Positions 7,927 to 17,494 of a stretch of 64,000 nt of DNA are shown piece after piece; the stretch's first letter is position 1, and the number at the start of each line of letters is the position of its first letter. The stretch covers positions 62,001 through 126,000 of the forward strand of contig NZ_RJUF01000001.1 in assembly GCF_024343775.1 (NCBI RefSeq), in the 5' to 3' direction. The notes below the pieces were generated by a model. That model saw only the letters and a list, made by a program, of their open reading frames with translations. It ran no database searches and was not told the DNA's origin. The position numbers were made by a program, and so were the translations under genes. The DNA is from Lacihabitans soyangensis. GTDB taxonomy: Bacteria; Bacteroidota; Bacteroidia; Cytophagales; Spirosomataceae.

Positions 7927-9444
7927 TCAAAAGAAACCAAGCTTGTTTTTGTTGTAAGATATCAACATATTTTTTGATTGCCGATAGTGTCCCAACATCA
8001 TTTTGTGGTTTTCTCTGCCAATACCAGATTGTTTATAGCCACCAAATGGTGCACCAGCTGGGTAAGCATGATATTGATTTACCCAAACACGACCAGCCTG
8101 AATAGCTCTCGGAACCGTGTAAAGTTCGTGTGCGTCACGTGTCCAAACTCCAGCTCCTAAGCCATAAAGTGTGTCATTCGCTATTTCCAAGGCCTCTTCA
8201 GTAGTTTTGAAGGTTGTCACTGCCAGCACTGGACCAAAGATTTCTTCTTGGAAAATTCTCATCTTATTTTGGCCTTTGAAAAGTGTTGGTTGAATGTAAT
8301 ATCCACCTTCCAAGTCACCACCCAAATGATTTACATCTCCACCACAAAGCAATTCGGCTCCTTCTTGTTTACCAAGATTAATATATGAAAGTATCTTATC
8401 TTTTTGAATTTGAGACGCTTGTGCCCCCATCATCACTGTTGGGTCTAAAGGATTTCCTACTTTTATGGCTTTTACTCGGCCAATTACTCTTTCAATAAAT
8501 CTATCATAAATAGACTCATGGACTAAAAGTCGAGACGGACAGGTACATACTTCGCCTTGGTTAAGTGCAAAAAGCACGGCACCTTCAATAGCCTTGTCCA
8601 AAAACTCATCATCTGCGTCCATCACCGAAGGGAAGAAAATATTTGGTGATTTTCCACCCAATTCTAAAGTTACTGGGATAATGTTTTCCGTGGCATATTG
8701 CATTACCATTCTACCCGTTGCTGTCGAACCTGTAAAGGCCGCCTTCGAAACTTTCGGATTGGTTACCAAAGTTCTGCCTAGTTCAGCACCGAAACCATTT
8801 ACGATGTTCACCACGCCGTCAGGTAGCAAATCTCCGATCAATTCCATCATAACCATAATAGATATTGGCGTACTTTCCGCAGGTTTCAGAACCACGCAGT
8901 TACCAGCAGCAATAGCCGGAGCCAATTTCCAAACAGCCATCAATATCGGGAAATTCCATGGAATAATCTGAGCTATAACACCAATAGGTTCGTGGACTAT
9001 AATCGATACGGTGTCAGCGTCCAATTCTGAAATACTACCTTCTTCGGCACGAATAACCCCGGCAAAATATCTGAAGTGATCAATGGCCAAAGGTAAGTCG
9101 GCAGCCAAAGTTTCTCTTACGGCCTTGCCATTGTCCATGGTTTCTACTGCCGCTAAATGCGAAAGATTAGCCTCCATTCTATCTGCTATTTTATTCAGAA
9201 TTATACTTCTTTCGGTAGACGAAGTTTTGCTCCATGTTTTGAATGCTTCGTGTGCGGCGTTAACGGCCATTTCAATGTCTAGTTTGTCAGAATGTGCTGC
9301 TTTGGACATCACTTTTCCATCTACTGGCGATACTACTTCAAAATATTGGCCTGTAGAAGGCGGTGTCCATTTACCATTGATATAGTTGTCGTAATGAGGC
9401 TTTAAGCTTGGTTTTGCCACGAGATTGCTGTTTTCGCTTGACAT
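7927..9444 (-). CDS. NAD(P)-dependent aldehyde dehydrogenase (AldB/acetaldehyde type)
   Basis: This 505-residue enzyme oxidises aldehydes to acids with NAD(P). It shows the full family pattern: a YINGKW N-terminus, the cofactor-fold segment [18 protein letters not shown], the FTGSTATGR loop, the catalytic Glu in [12 protein letters not shown] (about 259) and the catalytic Cys in [11 protein letters not shown] (about 298). The [12 protein letters not shown] signature and the adjacent DUF779 gene point to the AldB/acetaldehyde dehydrogenase group. It is transcribed away from an AraC regulator, with direct repeats in the shared promoter region, so it is probably induced by that regulator in response to an aldehyde or alcohol. 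The physiological substrate is not evident. Confidence 0.93.
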   Translation of the reverse strand: MSSENSNLVAKPSLKPHYDNYINGKWTPPSTGQYFEVVSPVDGKVMSKAAHSDKLDIEMAVNAAHEAFKTWSKTSSTERSIILNKIADRMEANLSHLAAVETMDNGKAVRETLAADLPLAIDHFRYFAGVIRAEEGSISELDADTVSIIVHEPIGVIAQIIPWNFPILMAVWKLAPAIAAGNCVVLKPAESTPISIMVMMELIGDLLPDGVVNIVNGFGAELGRTLVTNPKVSKAAFTGSTATGRMVMQYATENIIPVTLELGGKSPNIFFPSVMDADDEFLDKAIEGAVLFALNQGEVCTCPSRLLVHESIYDRFIERVIGRVKAIKVGNPLDPTVMMGAQASQIQKDKILSYINLGKQEGAELLCGGDVNHLGGDLEGGYYIQPTLFKGQNKMRIFQEEIFGPVLAVTTFKTTEEALEIANDTLYGLGAGVWTRDAHELYTVPRAIQAGRVWVNQYHAYPAGAPFGGYKQSGIGRENHKMMLGHYRQSKNMLISYNKNKLGFF

Positions 9445-9534
9445 AGTTTTCTTTTTTTTGGTTTGAAATAGATATGGTACAAAACAATCTTTAAATGTTT
9501 ATATTTAGTAGCATTATTCTATCGACCAATTTCA

Positions 9535-9595
9535 TTTTTCTGCTTTCTGATTGAACATTTCTGCATTCTGTTGCATTTTTCTCGCATATTTTGCT
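9535..9595. promoter_or_regulatory. Three tandem operator-like repeats between aldehyde dehydrogenase and AraC regulator
   Basis: Three roughly 20-base direct repeats run head to tail: TTTTTCTGCTTTCTGATTG (from 9535), ATTTCTGCATTCTGTTG (from 9557) and TTTTTCTCGCATATTTTG (from 9576). Their spacing of about two helical turns is what AraC-family activators bind. The site lies in the 225-base divergent spacer and is the likely control element for the dehydrogenase, and perhaps for the regulator itself. Confidence 0.5.
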
Positions 9596-9669
9596 GAAAT
9601 GTGCTATTTGGATTGTTCAATTTTTTGCAGGAAAAATAATATTATCTATTTTTAGTAAAAATATCAGAG

Positions 9670-10584
9670 ATGTTAAACCTAAGTTCTGCTCATTACGAAA
9701 ACCGTAAACTCGAAAATCACGTCGAGAACAGAACTGTACACACTTTGAAAAATGCCGAGTTGAACATTTTTGAGACTCATCTACAAGCCTCTCAGGTTTA
9801 TTTGCGGTTTCCGCAACCAGTTTTGGCAAGCATGATTAAAGGTAAAAAAGTGATGCACCTAGATGGTTCACCTTCTTTTGGTTTCTTACCAGGTGAGTCT
9901 GTCATTTTGCCTTCTAATGAAAAAATGGTCATTGATTTTCCGGAGGCATCGGTTCATAATCCAACGCAATGTTTGGCCTTGGCACTTTCTGAGGAAAAAC
10001 TTCAAGAAGCTGTTGATTTGTTGAACAACCGAGGGACCAAACAAAATGGTCTGGAATGGTCTGTGATGGATTATAACTATCACTTTACCAATGATGTCGC
10101 TATTAATCAGATACTTCAGCGGTTGATTTTTATTTTTACAGAAAATCATCCTTCCAAAGATATTTTTTCAGATTTATTGATTCAGGAATTGGTAATCAGG
10201 ATTTTACAAACCGAAACCAAGTCCATGTATAGGAAAAAATCTCTGACTGATGCCAACAACGATAGAATTTCTTATATCATAAAGTTTATCAGAGAAAACC
10301 TTACTGAGGATTTGTCCATTGATATTTTGAGTGAAAAAGCTTACATGAGTGAGTCTAATTTTTACAGAACCTTCAAGCACGAGTTGGGCTCATCGCCCAA
10401 TGATTTCATCATAGAAGAGCGTCTAAAAGTAGCCGAAAGTTTACTTCGAAATCCACGGATGAGTGTGAAGGAAGCCTATTTGGCCTCTGGATTCAATAGC
10501 TTTTCTTATTTCTGCCGTATTTTTAAGAAGAAAAAGAATCTGTCTCCAACCGAGTTTAAGGAGAAGTCTAATATTTTTGGATAG
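9670..10584 (+). CDS. AraC-family transcriptional regulator
   Basis: This 304-residue protein has an N-terminal ligand-sensing region (about 1-190) of the type found in AraC regulators of alcohol and aldehyde genes. The C-terminal double helix-turn-helix (about 205-300) contains LSIDILSEKAYMSESNFYRTFK and the diagnostic second-helix motif SVKEAYLASGFNSFSYFCRIFKK. It is divergent from the aldehyde dehydrogenase gene, with three tandem repeats in between, which strongly suggests that it controls that gene. The effector is unknown. The start ATG at 9670 is the first in the open frame and is preceded by an A/T-rich leader. Confidence 0.88.
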   Translation: MLNLSSAHYENRKLENHVENRTVHTLKNAELNIFETHLQASQVYLRFPQPVLASMIKGKKVMHLDGSPSFGFLPGESVILPSNEKMVIDFPEASVHNPTQCLALALSEEKLQEAVDLLNNRGTKQNGLEWSVMDYNYHFTNDVAINQILQRLIFIFTENHPSKDIFSDLLIQELVIRILQTETKSMYRKKSLTDANNDRISYIIKFIRENLTEDLSIDILSEKAYMSESNFYRTFKHELGSSPNDFIIEERLKVAESLLRNPRMSVKEAYLASGFNSFSYFCRIFKKKKNLSPTEFKEKSNIFG

Positions 10585-10648
10585 ATAAAACAAACGCAGT
10601 TTGCTTTTTTGCTTTAGTTGAAGTACTTTTTGCAAAAAAATACCTGAA

Positions 10649-11764
10649 ATGCGATTTCTTTTACTCTCTTTTCTCCTGATTTTACAAATTCCTTCATTTT
10701 CTCAAAAACCTCGACCTAGAGAACTTGGAATTGAATTTGGTATTCTTAAAACGGGAAATCTCAATGCCATCACTGATGTACCGGGTGTTAAAGTTGGTCA
10801 TTTTACACTTCACCAAGGAACTGATATCCACACTGGTGTCACTGCAATTTTACCCATCGAAGAGAATATTTTTCAAAATAAGGTGCCTGCAGCCATCTAT
10901 ATAGGTAATGGTTTTGGTAAATTGGCGGGTTATACACAAGTCGAAGAACTTGGAAATATTGAAACGCCAATATTACTCACCAATACCATGGTTGTTTCTA
11001 CGGCCATTGATGCCCTAATAGATTTTACAATTCAAAACCCAGAGAACAAAACCGTAAAAAGTGTAAATGCAGTAGTTGGTGAAACCAACGATGGCGGTTT
11101 GAATGATATTAGGGCCAGAGTTTTGACCAAAGAAAATATGTTAGAAGCCATAGCTTCAGCTAATTCTGGAAAAGTGGCAGAAGGAAATGTGGGTGCTGGA
11201 ACAGGAACCATGAGTTTGGGTTTCAAAGGTGGCATAGGTACTTCATCGCGTATTTTACCAATATCAAAAGGTGGTTATACGGTTGGAGTTTTGGTACAGT
11301 CCAACTTTGGAGGTGTTCTACAGATAGGAGGTAAGCCGATAGGTCAGTTGCTGGGTAATTATAAATTCAAAAATATTGACAAGGAATATGAAGAGGACGG
11401 CTCATGTATGATGGTGGTGATTACGGATGCTCCTCTGAACGCCAAAAACTTGAAAAGGTTAGCAGCCAGAGCCATGTTGGGTTTGTCTAGAACTGGCGGA
11501 ATGGCTGCCAACGGCAGTGGAGATTACGTAATTGCCCTCTCTACGGCCAAGGATTTAAGAATTGCACACGACAGCAAAGAAATGTACGAAACCTTCAAGG
11601 TGTTGAGAAACAACGATTTGGATTTGTTATTTCAAGGTGTAGTAGAAGCCACTGAGGAGGCTATTATCAATTCGCTTTTTGCGGCTGAAGATTTGCAAGG
11701 TTTTAATGGCTACAAGGCGGAGGCTTTACCGATTAAGACAGTAATGGAATTGCTCAAAAAATAA
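10649..11764 (+). CDS. P1-family (DmpA-type) peptidase with signal peptide
   Basis: This 371-residue protein resembles the P1/DmpA family of self-processing N-terminal nucleophile aminopeptidases: NAITDVPGVKVGHFTL near the start, GNGFGKLAGYTQVEELG, VGETNDGGLNDI, GAGTGTMSLGFKGGIGTSSR with the nucleophile serine at the cleavage point (about residue 200), and a C-terminal NGSGDYVIALST block. A signal peptide (about 1-18, ending SFSQ) places it in the periplasm or outside the cell, where it would trim N-terminal residues from short peptides or amides. It is 65 bases after the AraC gene on the same strand but has no obvious functional link to it. Confidence 0.9.
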   Translation: MRFLLLSFLLILQIPSFSQKPRPRELGIEFGILKTGNLNAITDVPGVKVGHFTLHQGTDIHTGVTAILPIEENIFQNKVPAAIYIGNGFGKLAGYTQVEELGNIETPILLTNTMVVSTAIDALIDFTIQNPENKTVKSVNAVVGETNDGGLNDIRARVLTKENMLEAIASANSGKVAEGNVGAGTGTMSLGFKGGIGTSSRILPISKGGYTVGVLVQSNFGGVLQIGGKPIGQLLGNYKFKNIDKEYEEDGSCMMVVITDAPLNAKNLKRLAARAMLGLSRTGGMAANGSGDYVIALSTAKDLRIAHDSKEMYETFKVLRNNDLDLLFQGVVEATEEAIINSLFAAEDLQGFNGYKAEALPIKTVMELLKK

Positions 11765-11766
11765 AA

Positions 11767-11794
11767 AATCACCTAAACAAGCGTTCAGGTGATT
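11767..11794. terminator. Bidirectional terminator between the P1 peptidase and the WG-repeat gene
   Basis: An eight-base-pair perfect stem (AATCACCT with AGGTGATT) and a 12-base loop lie between two convergent genes. The 5' flank is an A run, giving a T run on the minus strand, so it best terminates the WG-repeat transcript and may also serve the plus strand. Confidence 0.6.
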
Positions 11795-11816
11795 ATATAT
11801 TTCAAGAAAATAAATG

Positions 11817-13016
11817 TCAGTCTAATGCAATGCTGCTAATCAAGGCATCTTTAGAGTCAGCGTCTTGATCAAGAACTTTCACCATTATACGATCTTGGTT
11901 ATCCAAGCTTCTAGTGATTTCTATTCTTTCTTTAGCCTTTTGGTCGATAAATAAATAACTCTCCCTGAATTTTACCGCACCTAAGCCTTCAGAAAAATCA
12001 GTAGCATTATCGAATATAATTGGCACTACCAATTTACCTTTTGAATCAATATATCCAAATTTCTTGTTTACACTCACAACGGCCATTCCGTTTGAAAAAG
12101 CCCTTATATTCTCAAAAATTGGCTCTACAATAGTCTGACCTTTTTGATTCATAAAGCCCCATAGACCAAATTTCTTAAACCCGAATAAACCTTCCGATGC
12201 TTCTTCTATATATTGGAAGTTTTCGGTTGTAATGTTACCTTTAGTATCCATTAAACCAAAAACACCGTCTCTTTCAAAAACCGCTATGCCGTCTTTAAAG
12301 GCAGCAATGTTTGAAAATTGAAAATCTACAACAAGCTTTGCTTTTTTATTGATAACGCCAAACTTACCATTCAGTTTAACCGCTGCTAGACCTTCACTGA
12401 AGGCGGTGGCTGACTCGTAAATTGGTTCTATAACCGTAGCACCTTTTGTATTGATGTAGCCAAATTTATTATTGACTTTTACCAAGGCTACGCCGTCCAT
12501 GAATGAACTCGCGAAATCAAACTTTGGCTCAATTTGAAACTCTCCCGCCTTATTAATGAATCCAACTTTACCAGCTTTTTCTACTAAGGCTAGGCCTTCT
12601 GAGAAACTAGTGGCAAATTCAAATATTGGAGCGATTACTTCTTTTCCTTTTTGATCTATAAAACCAAACTTACCGTTTTGTTTGTAAAGTGCTAGGCCAT
12701 TTGAGAAGTTTTCGAGGTATTCGTATTTGAAATCTACAATCGGAAGTCCGTTTGAACTGATGATAGCATATTTCTTTTCGTTACGAACTATTGCAAAATT
12801 ATTAGAAAAATCGTTTGAGTAGTCGAAAACGCATGGAATCGCCAAAGAACCTTCTTTGTCTATATAACCGTACTTTCCGTTTAAGACAATTTTAGAAAAT
12901 CCGTTGGAGTATTTATATCCAGCGGTGAATTTTTTGGAGCTCTGAGCAAAAGTTGCTAAAGACACAAGCAAAGTGAGAGCGATTGATAAGATTGTTTTAT
13001 TTTTTTCCTGGAACAT
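11817..13016 (-). CDS. WG (KWG) repeat protein, secreted
   Basis: This 399-residue protein starts with a signal peptide (about 1-25, ending TFAQ). Most of the remainder is about ten degenerate WG/KWG repeats of 33-34 residues, each with the form x-[KL]-[FY/W]-G-[FY]-[IM]-[DN]-x-x-G followed by a hydrophobic PxF/Y segment and an FS[ND/EG]GLA turn; copies include GKYGYIDKEG, GKFGFIDQKG, NKFGYINTKG and GLWGFMNQKG. Such proteins probably form beta-propeller-like surfaces; their role is unknown. The terminal 40 residues are repeat-free. It is monocistronic, with a terminator immediately downstream. Confidence 0.85.
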   Translation of the reverse strand: MFQEKNKTILSIALTLLVSLATFAQSSKKFTAGYKYSNGFSKIVLNGKYGYIDKEGSLAIPCVFDYSNDFSNNFAIVRNEKKYAIISSNGLPIVDFKYEYLENFSNGLALYKQNGKFGFIDQKGKEVIAPIFEFATSFSEGLALVEKAGKVGFINKAGEFQIEPKFDFASSFMDGVALVKVNNKFGYINTKGATVIEPIYESATAFSEGLAAVKLNGKFGVINKKAKLVVDFQFSNIAAFKDGIAVFERDGVFGLMDTKGNITTENFQYIEEASEGLFGFKKFGLWGFMNQKGQTIVEPIFENIRAFSNGMAVVSVNKKFGYIDSKGKLVVPIIFDNATDFSEGLGAVKFRESYLFIDQKAKERIEITRSLDNQDRIMVKVLDQDADSKDALISSIALD

Positions 13017-13144
13017 GGGTAGTATAATTTTGATTATACTATCTCAATTCTCGTGCCATTCTAATGGAAAAATGAATAAAATTATTTTTGAGTTTTTGGT
13101 TAATTTTATCAAAAGTGTACAAAAAAATCGTAAGTTATTGATAA

Positions 13145-14902
13145 TCAAAGTGCTTTTTCGAACTGAATTTCGTATAATTTGGTGTATAATCCATTCATTG
13201 TCAAAAGCTTTTGATGCGTGCCAACTTCCATAATCTGGCCTTTTTCCAACAAAATGATCTTATCGGCCTTCTGAATTGTACTCAACCGGTGGGCAATTAC
13301 TATAGAAGTTCTATTTTTCATGAGTTTCTCAATCGCATTCTGAATTAATTCCTCCGACTCAGAATCTATAGATGAAGTGGCCTCATCGAGAATAATTATT
13401 TTGGGATTTTGTAGTAGAACTCGCACAAACGAAAGCAACTGTCGCTGCCCCATGGAAATCGTGGCACCACGCTCCATAACTTCGTAGGCGTATTGACCCG
13501 GCAAACGACATATAAACTCGTGAACACCGACCTCTTTGGCAGCATTCACTATCATTTCATCTGTAATCTTTTGGTCTCCCATCCGCAAATTCTCAGCAAT
13601 ACTGCCTTTGAACAGGAAAACATCTTGTAATACCACTCCAATTTGACTCCTCAAATTCTCAAGATTCCACTTGTTTATATTTTGGCCATCTACCAATATT
13701 TCACCCCGGTTTATGGCATAAAATCCATTCAATAAACTTATTATGGAAGTTTTTCCTGCTCCTGTAGCACCAACAAATGCCACAGATTCACCTATTTTGG
13801 CTTCAAAACTTAGATTTTTCAAAACCCACTGTTCTTCAATGTAAGCAAACCAAACATTTTTGAAAGCCACCTCGCCTTTAATTTCTCTCTTTTCAACAAG
13901 TTCTGGCTCTATATTCTCTTGGTCGTCCAATATTTCAATAATGCGAGAAACACTTACAACACCCATTTGTAAGGTATTTATGCGGTCAGCTATCATTCTT
14001 ATGGGCCTAAAAAACTGGTTAATAAACATAATGAAAGCCGTAATGGTACCATAGCTAACCTCATGATTGATCAGTCCTTGTGCTCCGTACCAAACAATCA
14101 GTCCTACTCCTAAGGCCGAAATTACATCTGCCACGGGAAAATAAACCGAATAATACAAGATGGATTTGATGTTGGCATTTCGGTGTTCGAGATTTAAGCT
14201 GTTAAACTTGTCGAATTCTTGTTTTTGAACATTAAATATTTGAATCAGGCTCATTCCTGAAATACGCTCCTGCACGAACGAATTTAGGTTGGCCACAGCA
14301 TTTCTGACCTGATTAAATGACTTCTTTACTTTTTCTTTAAATACATAAGTGCTTATCAATAAGAGCGGTATGGTGCTGATGCTAATAAGAGTGAGCTTCC
14401 AGTCGAGGTAAAACATGACTGAAATAATCAAAATTAACTGCAAGAAATCACCCGCAATGGCCGCAAAGCCGGAACTAAATACCTCAGAAAGTGATTCCAC
14501 ATCAGAAATTGTACGAGTTACCAGTTTGCCGATTGGAGTTTGGTCATAATATTTTAGTTTGAGATGTATGATTTTCTGAAATACCTGTTGCCTGATGTCA
14601 TGAATTATTTGTTGACTCAACCAACCCGCTTCATAAGTATTGTAGTAGGAAACCACCGAGTTCAGGACCAAAATCAAGACCATTATGCCGAGATATAAGG
14701 CCAATTGGCCGTAATTTCCGCTGGCGATCGGACCGTCAATAGTAGTTTGAATCATTAACGGTAGGGCAGGGGCGAGCAAGGCTCCAATTATTATGAGAAA
14801 TACCAAAAGCGTAAACTTGGACTTATATGGCAGCAAAAAGCCAAATAATCGCTTAAGTATTTGATAATCAACTATTTTCTTTTCTGTCTTTTCTGCTTTC
14901 AA
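13145..14902 (-). CDS. ABC transporter, fused permease/ATPase (MsbA/MdlB-like exporter)
   Basis: This 585-residue half-transporter is a six-helix transmembrane domain (about 20-315) joined to an ATPase. It has Walker A GATGAGKTS near 382, signature ISMGQRQLLSFVRVL near 485 and Walker B IIILDEATSSID near 507, then the H-loop IVIAHRLST. The family exports lipids, drugs or peptides as a homo- or heterodimer. Both the signature (SMGQ rather than SGGQ) and the presence of a single gene are compatible with a homodimer of the MdlB type. The substrate cannot be told. Its 5' end faces the zinc-ribbon gene, 89 bases away. Confidence 0.9.
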   Translation of the reverse strand: MKAEKTEKKIVDYQILKRLFGFLLPYKSKFTLLVFLIIIGALLAPALPLMIQTTIDGPIASGNYGQLALYLGIMVLILVLNSVVSYYNTYEAGWLSQQIIHDIRQQVFQKIIHLKLKYYDQTPIGKLVTRTISDVESLSEVFSSGFAAIAGDFLQLILIISVMFYLDWKLTLISISTIPLLLISTYVFKEKVKKSFNQVRNAVANLNSFVQERISGMSLIQIFNVQKQEFDKFNSLNLEHRNANIKSILYYSVYFPVADVISALGVGLIVWYGAQGLINHEVSYGTITAFIMFINQFFRPIRMIADRINTLQMGVVSVSRIIEILDDQENIEPELVEKREIKGEVAFKNVWFAYIEEQWVLKNLSFEAKIGESVAFVGATGAGKTSIISLLNGFYAINRGEILVDGQNINKWNLENLRSQIGVVLQDVFLFKGSIAENLRMGDQKITDEMIVNAAKEVGVHEFICRLPGQYAYEVMERGATISMGQRQLLSFVRVLLQNPKIIILDEATSSIDSESEELIQNAIEKLMKNRTSIVIAHRLSTIQKADKIILLEKGQIMEVGTHQKLLTMNGLYTKLYEIQFEKAL

Positions 14903-14938
14903 AGTCTGTTATATTTTACCGAAATTTTTATCAAAATA

Positions 14939-14972
14939 TTGGCACAAAATACGCCCAAAAAACTTATTTTTG
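14939..14972 (+). promoter_or_regulatory. Bacteroidota-type promoter for the zinc-ribbon gene
   Basis: TTGG at 14939-14942 and TATTTTTG at 14965-14972 are spaced by 22 bases, close to the TTTG/TAnnTTTG consensus. Transcription would start near 14979, about 13 bases before the ATG at 14992. Confidence 0.5.
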
Positions 14973-14991
14973 TACACCTTAACTATAAATA

Positions 14992-15237
14992 ATGCCTGCT
15001 TGTTGTCCTGATTGTAAAACCGCTCCTAATAAAAATCAATTGTGGAAATGCTTCTGCGGAGAGAGTTTCAACCATTTTGAGAACATTGGTAAATGCCCCT
15101 CTTGTGGCTACAGTCACGAGTTTACCGAATGCCTTCAGAACGATTGTAAGGCTATTTCCTTACACTTAGATTGGTATCCAGGCGTCAAAACCAACTTAGA
15201 AGAACTTACCCTTGATCTTGACCTCATAATGAGCTAA
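14992..15237 (+). CDS. Small zinc-ribbon protein of unknown function
   Basis: This 81-residue protein has up to nine cysteines, most in pairs that could bind zinc: CCPDC at 4-8, CFCGE near 20-23, CPSCG near 35-38 and a fourth group near 47-52. It looks like two or more short zinc ribbons followed by an acidic tail (LEELTLDLDLIMS). No enzymatic motif is visible. The gene converges on the family 2 glycosyltransferase, overlapping its end by four bases. A good promoter precedes it, which supports the start. I do not recognise a named family. Confidence 0.6.
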   Translation: MPACCPDCKTAPNKNQLWKCFCGESFNHFENIGKCPSCGYSHEFTECLQNDCKAISLHLDWYPGVKTNLEELTLDLDLIMS

Positions 15238-16196
15238 GATTTACCTGCTATGGCTTCTTTTAGGAAGCCCATGCCGTAGGCAAAAAGTTGTATAAATGAC
15301 GCTGGCACACTTTTAATTCCAACTGTCAAACTTTTATTTTCAATAGTTGAGCTGATAAATATTAAAAGTAAAAATAGTAGCAATACAGCCAAAGAAAATA
15401 TTCCTAAAGGTCTGAAAATGAGAATCTGCAATGGAATAGACAGTACGAAAAGCGTAAAGGCTACTGGAAAAAAATGAACAAGTTTTAGTTCCTTAGGAAA
15501 AAATCTCCAAATGTTAATCCTCGCTCTTCCAAAGAAAAACAACTGCTTGTAAAATTGCTTCAAACTTGTTCTGCGTTTGTGATAAATAAACGCCTCAGGA
15601 ATAAGTTTCACTTTAAATCCAGCCTCAATAATCCTGATACTGTATTCGATATCCTCGCCCATGCGGGTAATAATGTATCCACCTAGTTTTTCATAAACTT
15701 CACGAGAAATACCAAAATTGAAGCTTCTTGGATGAAATTTTCCTCCAAGATTCTTATTTTTACCTCTTGTACCACCTGTGGTTAAAACCGAAGTCATAGC
15801 AAAATTGATGGCCTTTTGGGTGTCTGTGAAAGACTCATGGGCAGCATCTGGACCGCCATAGGCATCAAGATATTCATGCTCAAAGTATTTCTCAACTTTT
15901 TCGAAATAATCCGACGGAATAATGGCGTCAGAGTCAAATTGAACGAAGTAATCGCCTGTAGCTTTTTCAAATCCATAGTTTCTCGCAAAACCTTGACCAC
16001 CATTTTCCTTATAGAAGTACTTAATATCTAAGGCCTTACTGTGCTTTTCTACTATTTTATCACACCGTAATTTTGAGCCATCTTCAATAACTATGATTTC
16101 GAAATTTTTGAAACTTTGTAGCTCCAAACTATCCAAAAGTTCGTCTAATTCGTCTGGTCTGTTGTAAATAGGAATAATGATCGAATACTTCCTCAT
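15234..16196 (-). CDS. Membrane-anchored family 2 glycosyltransferase
   Basis: This 320-residue GT-A glycosyltransferase has SIIIPIYNRPDELDELLDSL, IIVIEDGS, the DxD-like metal site FVQFDSDAIIP near 90 and GEDIEYSIR near 190. The C-terminal part has hydrophobic segments (about 235-280 and beyond) that anchor it to the membrane. It would transfer a sugar to a lipid or cell-surface polysaccharide; donor and acceptor are unknown. Its start overlaps the hemL stop by four bases, so the two are co-transcribed although no functional link is apparent. Confidence 0.87.
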   Translation of the reverse strand: MRKYSIIIPIYNRPDELDELLDSLELQSFKNFEIIVIEDGSKLRCDKIVEKHSKALDIKYFYKENGGQGFARNYGFEKATGDYFVQFDSDAIIPSDYFEKVEKYFEHEYLDAYGGPDAAHESFTDTQKAINFAMTSVLTTGGTRGKNKNLGGKFHPRSFNFGISREVYEKLGGYIITRMGEDIEYSIRIIEAGFKVKLIPEAFIYHKRRTSLKQFYKQLFFFGRARINIWRFFPKELKLVHFFPVAFTLFVLSIPLQILIFRPLGIFSLAVLLLFLLLIFISSTIENKSLTVGIKSVPASFIQLFAYGMGFLKEAIAGKS

Positions 16197-17491
16197 TTTC
16201 CAAGTTTTATTTCTTTTAAACTTTCCAAGTTGGCTTTCAGAATTTTCTTGATTAGTTTTTTGTCAATTTTGGTAGATAAAAACAAGGACTCAAATTGGCT
16301 AGGGGCAAGGTAAACACCTTTTTCTAACATTTTGTTGAAATAGAGTCCAAAGGTTTTGGTATCGCATGTTTTGGCAGTTTCGTAGTCTACCACTTGTTTA
16401 TCCGTAAAAAAGAGACTGTACATGGAACCTATTTGGTTCACGGTGTAATCAATTTCAAGTTCCTTTAGCGATTTTCTGATACCAGTTGCCAATTCTAATC
16501 CAGCCTCATCCAAGTCTTTGTAAATGTCCTTGTGTTTTTTGAGGTGTTTCAGCATTTCTATTCCAGCTGACATGGCTATCGGATTACCCGAAAGCGTACC
16601 GGCTTGATACATAGGACCAGAAGGTGACACCATCTCCATGATCTCTTTTCTGCCGCCATAGGCACCCACAGGCATACCACCACCGATGATTTTACCCATG
16701 GTAGTCAAGTCAGGAGTTATGCCGAAACGTTCCTGTGCACCACCAATGGCAAGCCTGAAGCCTGTCATAACCTCATCAAAAATGAGAACAATGTTTTCTT
16801 TGGTACATATTTCTCTAATAAAGGCCAGGTAACCATCATTTGGCAAAACACAGCCCATATTACCAACCACAGGCTCAATAATAAGACCAGCTATTTTACC
16901 TTTATTTTTCTTGATTATTTGTGCTAAAGCCTCCGTATTATTGTAAGGCACAGTTAATGTATCATTTGCAGTGGCTTGTGTGACCCCTGGACTGTCTGGA
17001 TGTCCCATACTCATGGCTCCGCTGCCGGCCGATATCAGAAAAGCATCTCCGTGGCCGTGATAACAACCTTCAAATTTTATGATTTTGTCTTTTCCTGTAT
17101 AGGCTCTGGCTAGTCTAATGGCTGACATCGTAGCTTCTGTGCCGGAATTGACCATCCGTACCATTTCTACAGAAGGCACCAAGTCACATATCAATTTGGC
17201 CATGGTCACTTCTTTTTTGGTAGGTGCACCAAAAGAAAAGCCCGATTTTACAGCCTTCCGAACTTCATTCTCAATGGGACCAAAGGCATGGCCGAGAATC
17301 ATTGGCCCCCAAGAGCCTATCATGTCAATATACTTGTTGTTGTCCTCATCAGTCAGGTATGCACCTTTAGCTCTTTTAATGAATCGTGGATTACCACCTA
17401 CCGATTTAAATGCCCTCACTGGTGAATTTACTCCTCCTGGAATGAACTGTTTTGCTTCTTCAAAAAGCTTCGTACTATTTTTATTTTTCAT
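16193..17491 (-). CDS. hemL: Glutamate-1-semialdehyde 2,1-aminomutase
   Basis: This 432-residue PLP enzyme converts glutamate-1-semialdehyde into 5-aminolevulinate, the first committed precursor of haem in the C5 pathway. Diagnostic segments are FIPGGVNSPVRAFKSVGG at the N-terminus, MVNSGTEATMSAIRLARAYTGKDKI, CYHGHGDAFLISAGSG, IFDEVMTGFR, and the PLP lysine in TMGKIIGGGMPVGAYGG near 267. Length and motifs are full. It is followed by the glycosyltransferase (four-base overlap) and preceded by the periplasmic-binding-like gene (three-base gap), so the three form one transcript. Confidence 0.96.
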   Translation of the reverse strand: MKNKNSTKLFEEAKQFIPGGVNSPVRAFKSVGGNPRFIKRAKGAYLTDEDNNKYIDMIGSWGPMILGHAFGPIENEVRKAVKSGFSFGAPTKKEVTMAKLICDLVPSVEMVRMVNSGTEATMSAIRLARAYTGKDKIIKFEGCYHGHGDAFLISAGSGAMSMGHPDSPGVTQATANDTLTVPYNNTEALAQIIKKNKGKIAGLIIEPVVGNMGCVLPNDGYLAFIREICTKENIVLIFDEVMTGFRLAIGGAQERFGITPDLTTMGKIIGGGMPVGAYGGRKEIMEMVSPSGPMYQAGTLSGNPIAMSAGIEMLKHLKKHKDIYKDLDEAGLELATGIRKSLKELEIDYTVNQIGSMYSLFFTDKQVVDYETAKTCDTKTFGLYFNKMLEKGVYLAPSQFESLFLSTKIDKKLIKKILKANLESLKEIKLGK

Positions 17492-17494
17492 GTT

